Below are positions 1 through 8,047 of a stretch of DNA of 64,000 bases, piece after piece. Origin of the DNA: Haloarcula litorea (lineage in GTDB: Archaea > Halobacteriota > Halobacteria > Halobacteriales > Haloarculaceae); the NCBI RefSeq assembly GCF_029338195.1, contig NZ_CP119779.1, positions 124,001-188,000 on the forward strand, written 5' to 3'. The position numbers were made by a program, and so were the translations under genes. Below the pieces are notes generated by a model that was given only the letters and a program-made list of their open reading frames with translations, made no database searches and had not been told where the DNA came from. Position 1 is the first letter of the stretch, and each line of letters starts with the position of its first letter.

Positions 1-502
1 CCGTCGTCTCTCCACCGTCGTCCGGGTCGGCCGGCTCCGCCCCGCCGACAGCCGCCGCGTCTGTCCCCGATTCGCCAGCGACGGCGTCGGCGACGTCGTG
101 GGCTTCGGTCCCCTCGTCCGCCTGTCCCGACGGGTCCGCGTCGCCGCTCTCGTCGCCAGTCCCGTCTGTCGGTCCGGCGGTCTCCGGCTCGGCGTCGTCG
201 GCCGGCTCGCTGGCCTCGGAGAACAGGTCGCTCGCGGTCACCGAGTCGTCCGCGTCGTCCGCCTGGTCGTCCGCCCGGTCGCCGGTCTCCTCTTCCTCGT
301 CGTCGGGCTGTGAGAACAGGCTGACGTCGTCGTCGTCGCTCTCGTCCGATCCGGGGTCGTCGGCTCCCGTCTCGTCGCCGCCCTCCGTGTACTGCCACTC
401 GCCGCAGTCCGGGTTCGTACACCAGCCCCCGGCCGTCGTCGGGTCGAACGACTCCCCGCAGAGGGGACACTCGACTGTGCGTTCTGTGCCTGCGTCTGAC
501 AT
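1..502 (-). CDS. Zinc-ribbon acidic protein, C-terminus beyond window
   Basis: The protein starts at the ATG complementary to 500-502 and runs off the left edge. Residues 12-33 form a zinc ribbon with Cys12-x2-Cys15 and Cys28-x4-Cys33, next to a conserved-looking WCTNPDCGEW segment. After residue 40 the visible part is a very acidic Asp/Glu/Ser/Thr-rich linker, so any second domain lies outside the window. It is the last visible gene of a minus-strand series VWA - kinase/FHA - PP2C - this gene, only 45 nt after the PP2C stop. It may be a phosphorylation target or adaptor of that cluster. This is inference from position; the sequence shows only the zinc ribbon. Confidence 0.75.
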   Translation of the reverse strand, partial: MSDAGTERTVECPLCGESFDPTTAGGWCTNPDCGEWQYTEGGDETGADDPGSDESDDDDVSLFSQPDDEEEETGDRADDQADDADDSVTASDLFSEASEPADDAEPETAGPTDGTGDESGDADPSGQADEGTEAHDVADAVAGESGTDAAAVGGAEPADPDDGGETT

Positions 503-547
503 ACTAATTCGTGAGCCGCTTCAACACCGAGAGAGAAAACAGTTACC

Positions 548-1603
548 CTACTCTTCGACGATGATCGTCTCCCGATCGAGGACGTCGTCCGGGTCGACGG
601 CCCGGACCGGTAAGCCGCCCCTAGGCGTCGACGGGAGCGCGTCGTCGGCCAGCAACACGAGCGAGAGGTTGTCCTTCCCGCCGCGCTCGTTGGCCAGAGC
701 GACGTACTCGCGGACGGCCGCGGTCAGCGAGTCCGCCTCGAGGACCACGTCACGGATCTCCGCGTCGGTGACCACGGCGTCCAGCACCGACTCGCCAACC
801 TCCTCGTCGCGGTCGGCGTCCGTGTACTCGCGGTAGAGGCGGGGCGCGTCGGTCTGTGCGTCGATCAGGCCGTCGCTCGTCGCGACGACCGTGTCCTCCG
901 CGTAGAGGCGCACGGTCCGGGTCTCGACGCCGACGGTCGCCTCGTCGGGATCGCCGTGAGCGGGGCCGCCCAGCGCGCGAGTGATCTCGTTCCCGTCGGG
1001 GTGGACGTGGGCCTCCACCTCGTCGATCTCCCCCTCGTCGGCGAGGTGTTCCACGACCGCGTGGTCCTTGGTCAGCCGGACGATCTCCCCGCGGTCGCCG
1101 TTGACGAGGTAGGCCCGACTGTCGCCGACCCAGCCCAGGTGGAGCTTCCCGTCGGCGTAGACGCCCGCTACGACGGTCGTGTAGGCCGTCGTGTCGGCGT
1201 CCCGCCCGTATCTGAGTATCTCCCGGTGGGCGTCGACGACCGCGTCGGCGATCGCGGCCTGCACCTCGTCCGGGCCGAGCGGGTCCGGCGTGACCGAGTC
1301 GGGCAGGTCCACGTCGAACTCGTGGGGACGGCTCCGGACCGCCCCGATGGCGACGGGGGCGAGCCGCTCGGCGATCACCGTCGTCGCGATGTAGGAGGCC
1401 GCGTCGCCGGCGTCGTAGCCGCCGGCCCCGTCGGCGAGGACGAACACGCCCGCCGACCGGTTCGCCGGCCGGCCGTCCCCCCGCGTCTCGCCGCGGTGGC
1501 CGTCGCGGTGGCCCTCCTCGAACGCCGTCACCGAGAGGCTGTCCTCGTTGATGCCCTGTCCCCGCTTCCGGTCGCCGATGTCATAGTTGGTAGCGTATCG
1601 CAT
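548..1603 (-). CDS. PP2C-family protein serine/threonine phosphatase
   Basis: A 351-aa metal-dependent Ser/Thr phosphatase that should reverse phosphorylation by the adjacent kinase. PP2C motifs are present in order: NEDS near residue 19, LADGAGGYDAGD (metal-binding Asp), GDSRAYL, TSDGLID and GGKDNLSLVLL (last metal Asp). A hydrophilic His/Arg/Asp-rich insertion sits between the first two motifs. The start is the ATG complementary to 1601-1603, two bases after the kinase stop, which indicates translational coupling. A longer in-frame reading through the kinase region is an antisense-type shadow and was not used. Family is certain; substrates are not visible. Confidence 0.93.
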   Translation of the reverse strand: MRYATNYDIGDRKRGQGINEDSLSVTAFEEGHRDGHRGETRGDGRPANRSAGVFVLADGAGGYDAGDAASYIATTVIAERLAPVAIGAVRSRPHEFDVDLPDSVTPDPLGPDEVQAAIADAVVDAHREILRYGRDADTTAYTTVVAGVYADGKLHLGWVGDSRAYLVNGDRGEIVRLTKDHAVVEHLADEGEIDEVEAHVHPDGNEITRALGGPAHGDPDEATVGVETRTVRLYAEDTVVATSDGLIDAQTDAPRLYREYTDADRDEEVGESVLDAVVTDAEIRDVVLEADSLTAAVREYVALANERGGKDNLSLVLLADDALPSTPRGGLPVRAVDPDDVLDRETIIVEE

Positions 1604-1605
1604 AG

Positions 1606-2835
1606 TCACTCCGTGTGGAACTCGAAGGAGACGCCGTAGCTCGCGTCGACGAGGGCGATCAGGTCGCCGTCGTGCAGGCGGACCGACGTCGGTGGCCGTC
1701 CACCGTCCCCGTCCGTGGGGTCGACGTCCTCCGAGCGGCGCAGGCCCTCGTAGCCCGCCTCGCTGAGGACCCGCTGCCAGCCGTCCCCGCGCTGGACGTA
1801 GGTCCCGTTGAGGCTCTTGTCCTCGAGGTACCAGTCGCCGTCCTCGACGGTGAACTGTGCGTGGACGGCCGAGACGTACGTCCCGACCGGGTCCTCGATC
1901 TCGATCGTCGTCGAGGGGCCGACGCCGCGCCGCCCGATCGTGTCCCCGGGCTTGACCGCGTACTCGCCGTCGCCGGTGACGTACCGCAGGACCGCCGGGT
2001 CCGGCGGCGACGGGTCCCTGTTCTCCAGTGCGGTCTTCAGCACCGTCGCGTTCGCGTACCGGTCTTTGGGGTGTGACTGGGTCGCCCGCTCGACGATCGC
2101 CGCGAGGTAGTCCGGGCAGTCGACGCCGAAGTCCCGCGGGTCGACGCCGTCCTTCCGGGGGACCGTCCCGCGCAGCGCGAACATGAGGATCTTGCCGATG
2201 GAGTAGACGTCCGACCACGGCCCCTGCGGGAGGTCGGTCCGGCTGGCCTCGGCCACCTCGCGTGGCTTGTAGGGCCCGAGGATGGTGGTCCCGCCCGCCG
2301 CGGACGTCTCGGCCGTGTCGCCGCCGAAGCGTGCGGCGGTGTTGAAGTCGATGAGCTTCGTCGTCCCGCTGGCCGTCGCCATCAGGTTCTCCGGCTTGAG
2401 GTCGCGGTAGACCACCTCGTTCTCGTGGAGGAACGCCATCGCCTCCGCCAGTGCGATCCCGATGGTCCGCACCACGTCGGGGTCGTCCTCCGGGCCGTGG
2501 CGGTCGACCGCCTCGTCCAGTTCCAGTCCGTCGACGAGCTCGACCACGAGGAAGGGGACGCCGCGGTGCTCGACCCGCCCGTAGTACCCCATCACCCGGT
2601 CGTGCCCGCCGGCGGCGGCGATGTGTTCGAGCGTCTCGGCCTCCTTCTCGAAGTACTTCTCGACCACGGCGCGGTCGTTCTGTGTCTCGGTGTAGTTGGG
2701 GTACTTCAGCGCGACGGCGTCGCCGGTCTCGCGGTCCGTCGCCAGCAACACCTTCGCGAACCCGCCCTTGCCGAGCGTCTCCTCGACCGCGTAGCGGCCG
2801 TCGACGACGTCGCCGGGTTCGGGTTCCCACGCCAT
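1606..2835 (-). CDS. Serine/threonine protein kinase with C-terminal FHA domain
   Basis: 409-aa eukaryotic-type kinase. It has a glycine-rich loop GKGGFA (22-27), VALK with catalytic Lys44, YRDLKPEN (143-150) with catalytic Asp145, DFN (163-165) in place of DFG, and WSDVYSIG (207-214). Residues about 285-405 form an FHA phosphothreonine-binding domain with R-x-G, S-x-x-H and NGTY elements. The TYR replacing the His of HRD and Asn replacing the Gly of DFG are variants seen in some prokaryotic kinases; all catalytic Lys/Asp/Asn residues remain, so activity is expected. It lies between the VWA and PP2C genes in one apparent operon. The FHA domain could bind autophosphorylated partners. Confidence 0.94.
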   Translation of the reverse strand: MAWEPEPGDVVDGRYAVEETLGKGGFAKVLLATDRETGDAVALKYPNYTETQNDRAVVEKYFEKEAETLEHIAAAGGHDRVMGYYGRVEHRGVPFLVVELVDGLELDEAVDRHGPEDDPDVVRTIGIALAEAMAFLHENEVVYRDLKPENLMATASGTTKLIDFNTAARFGGDTAETSAAGGTTILGPYKPREVAEASRTDLPQGPWSDVYSIGKILMFALRGTVPRKDGVDPRDFGVDCPDYLAAIVERATQSHPKDRYANATVLKTALENRDPSPPDPAVLRYVTGDGEYAVKPGDTIGRRGVGPSTTIEIEDPVGTYVSAVHAQFTVEDGDWYLEDKSLNGTYVQRGDGWQRVLSEAGYEGLRRSEDVDPTDGDGGRPPTSVRLHDGDLIALVDASYGVSFEFHTE

Positions 2836-2882
2836 AGTCTCCCCCGGCTACGCCACCCGCGAGTGCCGGCGTCCCCGCGCCG

Positions 2883-4067
2883 TCACTGCTGGAGGCCCTC
2901 GTCGGTGACGATCTTCGTCGCGCGGTTCTGTTCCTCGCGGCCGCCCTCCATCACGATGCGGGTCTCGCGCTCGGCGGACTCGACGGCGTCGGCGTCCTCG
3001 CCGTGGATCTTCGTCATCCGCTCGACCTGGGTCTGGGCCTCCGCGACGTTGCCCCTCCCGAGTTCCGTCTTGATGACCGTCTGCCGGTGGTCGATGTCCA
3101 CCTCCTCGTGGTGTTCGCCGAGCTTCTCCGGGTCGTCGGTGTACTCGACGGTGATGGTGTCGCGGGCCGTCTCGCCGTCGGCGGTGAGCGTCACGTCGGC
3201 CAGCGTCGCCTCGACGCCGACGTCACGCTCGGGCGCGTGGATCTTCATCACGACCCGCTGTGTCTCCCGGTCCAGCAGGTCCGGCAGCTTCACGACCGTC
3301 GTGTTGTCCCGCCACTCCAGGTCGACCTCCTGTGTCTGGGGCAGCGCGCGGTACACCTCGCTGACCTCGACGCCGTCGGCCACGTCCAGTTCGAGCTGTG
3401 CGTCCGGCGCGACGACGGTCCCCGCCTCCTCGACGGCGTCCCCGAAGAACTGCTCGATGTCCCCCGGCGAACCGAGGTGAGTCCACTCGCCGCGGGCCGT
3501 CGTGCCGAGCGTGGTGATCGTCTCCCGCCGGTAGTCGTCGCCGATCCCCGCCGACTTGATGCGGATGCCGTCGCGGTCGATGTCGCGGGCCAGCGTCTCG
3601 AACTCCGGCGGGTCGTGGTTCTTGTCCTTCCCGTCCGAGAGCAGGAGGATCCGTCGTGCCGTTCGCCCGTCGTCGGGGAGCCGACGCAGCGAGTCCGCGG
3701 CCGCCTGCAGGCCGCGGTACATGTCGGTGCTGCCGCCGGCCGCGATGTCTCCGACGCGGGCCATCGCGTCGTCCCGGTCGATGTCGCGCCACCGGGTCGG
3801 CTCCAGCACCCGCTCGACCTCGTCGTCGAAGGCGACGACGGAGACGTAGTCGTCGTCCCCCAGGAGGCCGAACACCCACTCCGCGCCCGCGCGGGCCTGC
3901 TCGATGTCGTCGCCGGCCATCGACCCGCTCGCGTCGATACACAACGCGATCTGGCGCGTCGGGCGCTCCTCCTGTGCGCCCGGTTCGACCTCGACCTCGG
4001 CGGTGAGCTTCGCCCCCGCCGCCGGCACGTAGGGGCGATTCACGTCGGTCACGACGTTCGCTGTCAT
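2883..4067 (-). CDS. VWA-domain protein of kinase/phosphatase cluster
   Basis: 394-aa cytoplasmic protein with a von Willebrand A domain at residues about 38-220. The MIDAS metal site is intact: DASGS at 45-49, Thr114 in GGSTDMY and Asp145 in LLLSDGKD. A beta-rich region follows (about 225-315), then a charged helical tail. The start at 4067 is chosen because a TATA element (4092-4100) places the transcript start almost on this ATG, so the mRNA is leaderless; an upstream in-frame ATG would lie before the promoter. It is the promoter-proximal gene of the VWA - kinase/FHA - PP2C - zinc-ribbon series, an arrangement like the TerY-P triad. No signal peptide is seen. Confidence 0.9.
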   Translation of the reverse strand: MTANVVTDVNRPYVPAAGAKLTAEVEVEPGAQEERPTRQIALCIDASGSMAGDDIEQARAGAEWVFGLLGDDDYVSVVAFDDEVERVLEPTRWRDIDRDDAMARVGDIAAGGSTDMYRGLQAAADSLRRLPDDGRTARRILLLSDGKDKNHDPPEFETLARDIDRDGIRIKSAGIGDDYRRETITTLGTTARGEWTHLGSPGDIEQFFGDAVEEAGTVVAPDAQLELDVADGVEVSEVYRALPQTQEVDLEWRDNTTVVKLPDLLDRETQRVVMKIHAPERDVGVEATLADVTLTADGETARDTITVEYTDDPEKLGEHHEEVDIDHRQTVIKTELGRGNVAEAQTQVERMTKIHGEDADAVESAERETRIVMEGGREEQNRATKIVTDEGLQQ

Positions 4068-4091
4068 ACAGTTAGCAGGGAGCGAGTAACT

Positions 4092-4100
4092 GGATATAAG
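4092..4100 (-). promoter_or_regulatory. TATA box for VWA-kinase-PP2C operon
   Basis: On the minus strand the element reads CTTATATCC, centred about 27 nt before the ATG at 4067. This is the normal haloarchaeal spacing for a leaderless transcript. Confidence 0.7.
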
Positions 4101-4150
4101 TTTTCCCCCGCCCGCGATCGGGAGCGGAGAGCGACGCGACTCCACCAATC

Positions 4151-4158
4151 ATTAATAG
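4151..4158 (+). promoter_or_regulatory. TATA box for nikR
   Basis: ATTAATAG is centred about 26 nt before the nikR ATG at 4181 and predicts a leaderless mRNA. It lies back-to-back with the VWA promoter in a 113-nt divergent region, so NikR binding here could affect both. Confidence 0.6.
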
Positions 4159-4180
4159 GAACTGCCGGCTCGGTTATTAT

Positions 4181-4609
4181 ATGACCGTCGTCAGCGTCTC
4201 GATGCCCGAGTCCCTCGTGGACCGCCTCGACGAGTTCGCCGAGGAGCACGGCTACACCGGCCGCAGCGAGATCATCCGCGAGGCCTGCCGGAACCTGCTG
4301 GGCGAGTTCGAGGACAAGCGACTGGAGGGGCGGGAACTGATGGGCATCGTCACGGTGCTGTTCGACTACGACACCACCACCGTCGAGGAGAAGATGATGC
4401 ACCTCCGCCACGAGCACGAGCACCTCGTCGCCTCGAACTTCCACAGCCACGTCGGCGAACACCGCTGTATGGAGCTGTTCGTCCTGGAGGGTGACCTCGA
4501 GGAGATATCGACGTTCGTGGGCAAGATTCGCGCGACCCAGGACACGCTCAACATCGACTACTCCGTCGTCCCAGTCGACGACTTCGGGACGCTGGCGGAC
4601 GCGGAGTAG
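4181..4609 (+). CDS. nikR: NikR nickel-responsive transcriptional regulator
   Basis: 142-aa ribbon-helix-helix/ACT-type regulator. The N-terminal RHH DNA-binding part (1-45) begins [17 protein letters not shown]. The C-terminal nickel-sensing domain carries His77, His88, His90 and Cys96, which line up one residue offset with the square-planar nickel ligands of E. coli NikR (His76, His87, His89, Cys95). Length is typical. In this family nickel-loaded NikR represses nickel uptake genes; no nickel transporter is in the window. The gene is leaderless from its own promoter and stops immediately before a convergent membrane-protein gene. Confidence 0.93.
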   Translation: MTVVSVSMPESLVDRLDEFAEEHGYTGRSEIIREACRNLLGEFEDKRLEGRELMGIVTVLFDYDTTTVEEKMMHLRHEHEHLVASNFHSHVGEHRCMELFVLEGDLEEISTFVGKIRATQDTLNIDYSVVPVDDFGTLADAE

Positions 4610-5218
4610 CTACACCGCCGCCGGGTCCACTTTCGTCCCGACCCACAGCAGCGTCGCGACCAGAGCGACCACCGCGCCGGGGAGGAGCCACTGGAACACG
4701 GTCAGGACCGTCGCGCTCGCCTGGAGACCGACGACGAGCAGGACCGTCGGCCCACAGCAAGCGACGCCCGACAGCAGCGCCGGCAGCCCCGCCGTCGCAC
4801 CCGCACCGGCCCCGAGTCGGCAAGCCCTGGGCCCGCGGTAGGCGACGACGGAGACCGCGAGGTTGACGCCGACGAGGGCCGCCAGCCCGGTCCCCAGCGC
4901 GACGTTCAGCGGCGAGAGGAGCAGCTCGACCGGGCCGGCGACGACGAGCGCGACCGGCTCCCACTGGAACGGCCCGACGACCCGCGTGGCTCGGGCGAGG
5001 GGATCGGCGACCACCGACAGCTCCCAGCCCCACGGACCGAGTCCGAGGTGTCCGAGCCCGAACAGGTAGAGCGCGAGGTAGACGACCGTCGCCGTCGCGA
5101 GGGTCGCTCGGCCGTCCCGCCGGGAGAGCGCCCCGCGAACGGCCACCTGCGTCCGGGCGAGGAGCGCCCCCAGCCGGTCGGTCACGCCCGCTCCGTCGGA
5201 CGACAGTTCACCTGACAT
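4610..5218 (-). CDS. Multi-pass membrane protein with CCGP motif
   Basis: 202-aa integral membrane protein of unknown function. Hydrophobic segments lie at about 41-60, 85-125 (probably two), 140-160 and 170-195. A CCGPTVLL motif sits just before a late membrane helix; paired cysteines in this position could bind metal or take part in redox chemistry, but no activity can be assigned. The start overlaps the end of the DUF3179 lipoprotein gene by 11 nt, so the two are likely co-translated. The stop abuts the nikR stop on the other strand. Confidence 0.8.
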   Translation of the reverse strand: MSGELSSDGAGVTDRLGALLARTQVAVRGALSRRDGRATLATATVVYLALYLFGLGHLGLGPWGWELSVVADPLARATRVVGPFQWEPVALVVAGPVELLLSPLNVALGTGLAALVGVNLAVSVVAYRGPRACRLGAGAGATAGLPALLSGVACCGPTVLLVVGLQASATVLTVFQWLLPGAVVALVATLLWVGTKVDPAAV

Positions 5219-6311
5219 AGCCGACTCCCGGATAGAAGCCCGCCCAGGCGAACCACATCCCGTCGAACGCGAGCGAGCGGTCGAGCGGGAGCGCGTCGGC
5301 CGCGTGAGTCCCGCCGTCGACCCGGTAGCCGCCGTCCTCGGCCGTCACCGTCAGGCCGTCGGGGTTGGCGTAGACGTAGCCCGTCGACAGCGCCGCGTCG
5401 GCGACGGCGACGTACTCCGTGCCGGCGACGTCGCCGGTCAGGACCCGCTCGTCCAGCAGTGTCGGCTCGTCGAAGGTCAGCGCGCCCTCGGTCGTCCGTG
5501 TCCCGAGGACCACGCGCTTTGGGTGTGCCCGGTCGTCCGTCACCAGCGGCGAGAACAGCGTCCGCCCGTCGTCGTAGTACCCCGCCCGTGGGTTGTAGTC
5601 GCCGTACGGGTCGTCGCCGTACCGCCGTGTGTAGCCGGTGTCCTCCGTGAGCACCTGCGTGTCCGGGTGGGCACTCCGCCACTGTTTCCACGTCGTCCAG
5701 ACGACCCGGAACTCCTCGAGGGTCTCGCCCCGGAGCGGCCCGCGGACGCCCGTCGCGAGCACCTGCGGCCACCAGGTGTCGGTCCCACGGTCGTACATCG
5801 TGAGGTTGGAGTTGACCAGCCGGCCGGAGACGCCGAAGGTGGTCTCCCCCCGCTCGAACCCCTGTGCCGTCCCCGTCAGCGGACAGTACGTCACCGCCAC
5901 CGGGTCGCCGCCGACCGTGTCGTTGACGATCTCGTGGTGGACGAGGATGTACTGCGGATACGCCTTCGCCTCGCCGTTCCGGGCGACGCCGAACACCGGG
6001 TCGCCGTCCGCGACGGGTGTCTCGCCGGCCGCCGCGAACGTCGGGTCGTCGATCGAGGGGATGCCGTCCTTCGGGACGCCGCCGCTGACGAGGTTCTCGT
6101 CGACGTGGTCGACGGCGTGGCCGAGGTACAGCGATCGGTCCGCCGTCGGAGGCGGCGTCCCCGGCGTCGCAGTCGCCGTCGTGTCCCCGGTCCCCGGGGC
6201 GGCGGTCCTCCGGCCGCCGCCGTCGGGACCACCGGTCCCGGTACAGCCGGCGAGTCCCGCGGCTCCGAGCGCGCCCGCTGCACGGAGCCAGTCGCGCCGC
6301 GTCAGTCCCAT
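5208..6311 (-). CDS. DUF3179-family Tat lipoprotein
   Basis: 367-aa exported protein. The N-terminus MGLTRRDWLRAAG carries a twin-arginine signal followed by the lipobox LAGC, so it is probably a Tat-exported lipid-anchored protein. A Thr/Pro/Gly-rich linker follows, and then the DUF3179 domain, with motifs such as YPQYILVHHEIVND, VTYCPLTGTA and FGVSGRLVNSNLTMYDR. The ATG at 6311 was preferred to one nine codons upstream because it starts directly at the signal peptide. The biochemical role of DUF3179 is unknown to me. It overlaps the downstream membrane gene by 11 nt and follows an esterase gene on the same strand. Confidence 0.87.
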   Translation of the reverse strand: MGLTRRDWLRAAGALGAAGLAGCTGTGGPDGGGRRTAAPGTGDTTATATPGTPPPTADRSLYLGHAVDHVDENLVSGGVPKDGIPSIDDPTFAAAGETPVADGDPVFGVARNGEAKAYPQYILVHHEIVNDTVGGDPVAVTYCPLTGTAQGFERGETTFGVSGRLVNSNLTMYDRGTDTWWPQVLATGVRGPLRGETLEEFRVVWTTWKQWRSAHPDTQVLTEDTGYTRRYGDDPYGDYNPRAGYYDDGRTLFSPLVTDDRAHPKRVVLGTRTTEGALTFDEPTLLDERVLTGDVAGTEYVAVADAALSTGYVYANPDGLTVTAEDGGYRVDGGTHAADALPLDRSLAFDGMWFAWAGFYPGVGYVR

Positions 6312-6378
6312 ACGCGTCCACACGGCCGCCGGCGTCAAAGGCCCGCGGTGAGCCGCCCGTAACCGCCTTCCCTCCCAC

Positions 6379-7020
6379 TCACGCCGAGAGAACCGTCGCC
6401 ACGATGTCGGCGACCGCGTCGAGCTCGTCCTCGTTGACGCCGTGGCCCATCCCCTCGTAGATGCGCTCGTCGACGTCGGCGTGTAGGCGCTCGAACACCT
6501 CGCTGGTCACCTTCACGCGCTCCAGCGGGATGTGGGGGTCCACGTCGCTACAGCCGACGAAGACCGGCATCCCGTCGAGGTCGCCGTCGAACCCCTCGGG
6601 GTCGACCGTCTCGCCGATCAGCCCGCCGCTCAGGGCGACCAGCCCGCCGTACCGCGTCGGGTTCCGGGCGACGTACTCGCTGGCGAGACAGGCACCCTGC
6701 GAGAAGCCCAGCAGGACGACGCGGTCGACCGGGACGCCCGCGTCCGTCGCTCGCTCGACCGCGTCGTCGATGGCCCGTAACCCCGAACTCCGGCCCGGCT
6801 CGTTCTGCTCGACCGGCGCGAGGAACGACTGCGGGTACCAGGTGTTGCGGGCCGCCTGCGGAGCCAGCAGCGCGAGCCCCTCCTCGTGGACCTCACGACC
6901 CATCTGGACGATGCTCTGTGCGGTCGCCCCGCGGCCGTGGACCAGCACCATCGCCGCCCGCGCCTCGTCCAGCGGCGTCCCCGCCGTGACCAGTTCCTGT
7001 CCCTGGTGGGGACCGCTCAT
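6379..7020 (-). CDS. Phospholipase/carboxylesterase-family alpha/beta hydrolase
   Basis: 213-aa cytosolic serine hydrolase. It has the oxyanion motif LVHGRGA (26-32), the nucleophile elbow GFSQGA with Ser107, Asp159 and His193 in GMGHGV, giving a complete catalytic triad. The length fits the single-domain carboxylesterase/phospholipase family. It follows a glyoxalase/extradiol-type gene on the same strand. Such pairs resemble the B. subtilis MhqD/MhqO quinone-detoxification genes, so a role in handling aromatic or quinone compounds is possible. That link is inference from family and position. Confidence 0.88.
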   Translation of the reverse strand: MSGPHQGQELVTAGTPLDEARAAMVLVHGRGATAQSIVQMGREVHEEGLALLAPQAARNTWYPQSFLAPVEQNEPGRSSGLRAIDDAVERATDAGVPVDRVVLLGFSQGACLASEYVARNPTRYGGLVALSGGLIGETVDPEGFDGDLDGMPVFVGCSDVDPHIPLERVKVTSEVFERLHADVDERIYEGMGHGVNEDELDAVADIVATVLSA

Positions 7021-7131
7021 CGCCGCTCCCCCCGGGTCGTCGCCACGGTCGTCGCTCTATCGCTCGTCGTCCGTGCTCGCGTCATACGAGCCGTAGACGG
7101 GCCAGCCGCTTGAGTGGCCCGTGACAGCCGT

Positions 7132-7968
7132 TCACGCACGGAGGCGGAGGGTGATCCCGTCGGGGTCGGTCACCGTGACGCCGCCATCGGCCGGTTCGGC
7201 GGCGTGGCCCGCGGCCGCGAGTCGGTCCGTCGCGGCCTCCAGCGACGCCGCGTCCGGGAAGAGGAGTTCGAACCACGCCAGTCCCCGCCCCTCGATCGGT
7301 GCGGTCCGCCGACCCCAGACGTTCGCGCCGACGTGGTGGTGGTAGTCCCCCGCCGCGAGGAACCGACCGCCGTCGTAGGCGGCCCGGAGTGTCATCCCCA
7401 GCGCGCCGTCGTAGAACGCGCGGGCGTCGGCCAGCGAGGTGACCTCGAGGTGGACGTGGCCCACGTCCGTCCCCGCCGGGACGCGGTCGGCACCCGTCGC
7501 CGCCGCGCGCAGGTCGGCGAGCGCCAGCGGCTCCGTCGCCATCTCGACCCGGCCGTCCGCCGTCTCGCCCCACTCCCCGCGGGGCCGGTCGCAGTACACC
7601 TCGACGCCGTTGCCCTCGGGATCCGTACAGTACAGCGCCTCGCTCACGAGGTGGTCCGACGCGCCGTCGAGCGCGCCAGCGGCCTCGATGCGCGCGAGCG
7701 CGTCCCCGAGGGCCGCCCGCGAGGGGACCCGGAACGCCGTGTGGAACAGCCCCGCCGCGTCGGCGGGTCGCGCCGGGAGCGCGTCGTCCTCGTGGAGTTC
7801 CAGCAGCGGCGTCTCGCCGTCGCCCAGCACCGTCGGCTCCCCGCCCTCGTGGACCACCAGGCCGACCACGGACTCGTAGAACTCGGCCACTCGCGCGGTG
7901 TCGGCGACGGTCAACGCGACCCGGCCGAGGCGGGTCGCCGCCGGCAGTCGGTCACGGTTCTCGGTCAT
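7132..7968 (-). CDS. Two-domain VOC (extradiol dioxygenase-like) protein
   Basis: 278-aa protein with two vicinal-oxygen-chelate modules (about 12-130 and 165-275). Likely metal ligands are in FHTAF, GVEVYC and GHVHLEV, with a YHHHVGANVW segment in the second module as in catechol-2,3-dioxygenase (CatE/MhqO) relatives. The start MTENRDRL at 7968 puts the first beta-strand (LGRVALTVAD) in its usual place. It heads a minus-strand run with the esterase 111 nt downstream and may open or isomerise aromatic or quinone substrates. The exact reaction cannot be read from sequence. Confidence 0.85.
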   Translation of the reverse strand: MTENRDRLPAATRLGRVALTVADTARVAEFYESVVGLVVHEGGEPTVLGDGETPLLELHEDDALPARPADAAGLFHTAFRVPSRAALGDALARIEAAGALDGASDHLVSEALYCTDPEGNGVEVYCDRPRGEWGETADGRVEMATEPLALADLRAAATGADRVPAGTDVGHVHLEVTSLADARAFYDGALGMTLRAAYDGGRFLAAGDYHHHVGANVWGRRTAPIEGRGLAWFELLFPDAASLEAATDRLAAAGHAAEPADGGVTVTDPDGITLRLRA

Positions 7969-8047
7969 CACGCCCCCTTCGCGGGCGGCACTGATAGCTC
8001 GTGTGCCCGAACGCCTATGCCACGCCGGGCCGACGCACACGTATCCG

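Noticed and set aside
1604-2830. N-terminal extension of the PP2C frame to 760 aa
   Set aside because: The extra region is a different frame of the kinase gene with Arg-rich non-protein-like composition. The true start follows the kinase stop.
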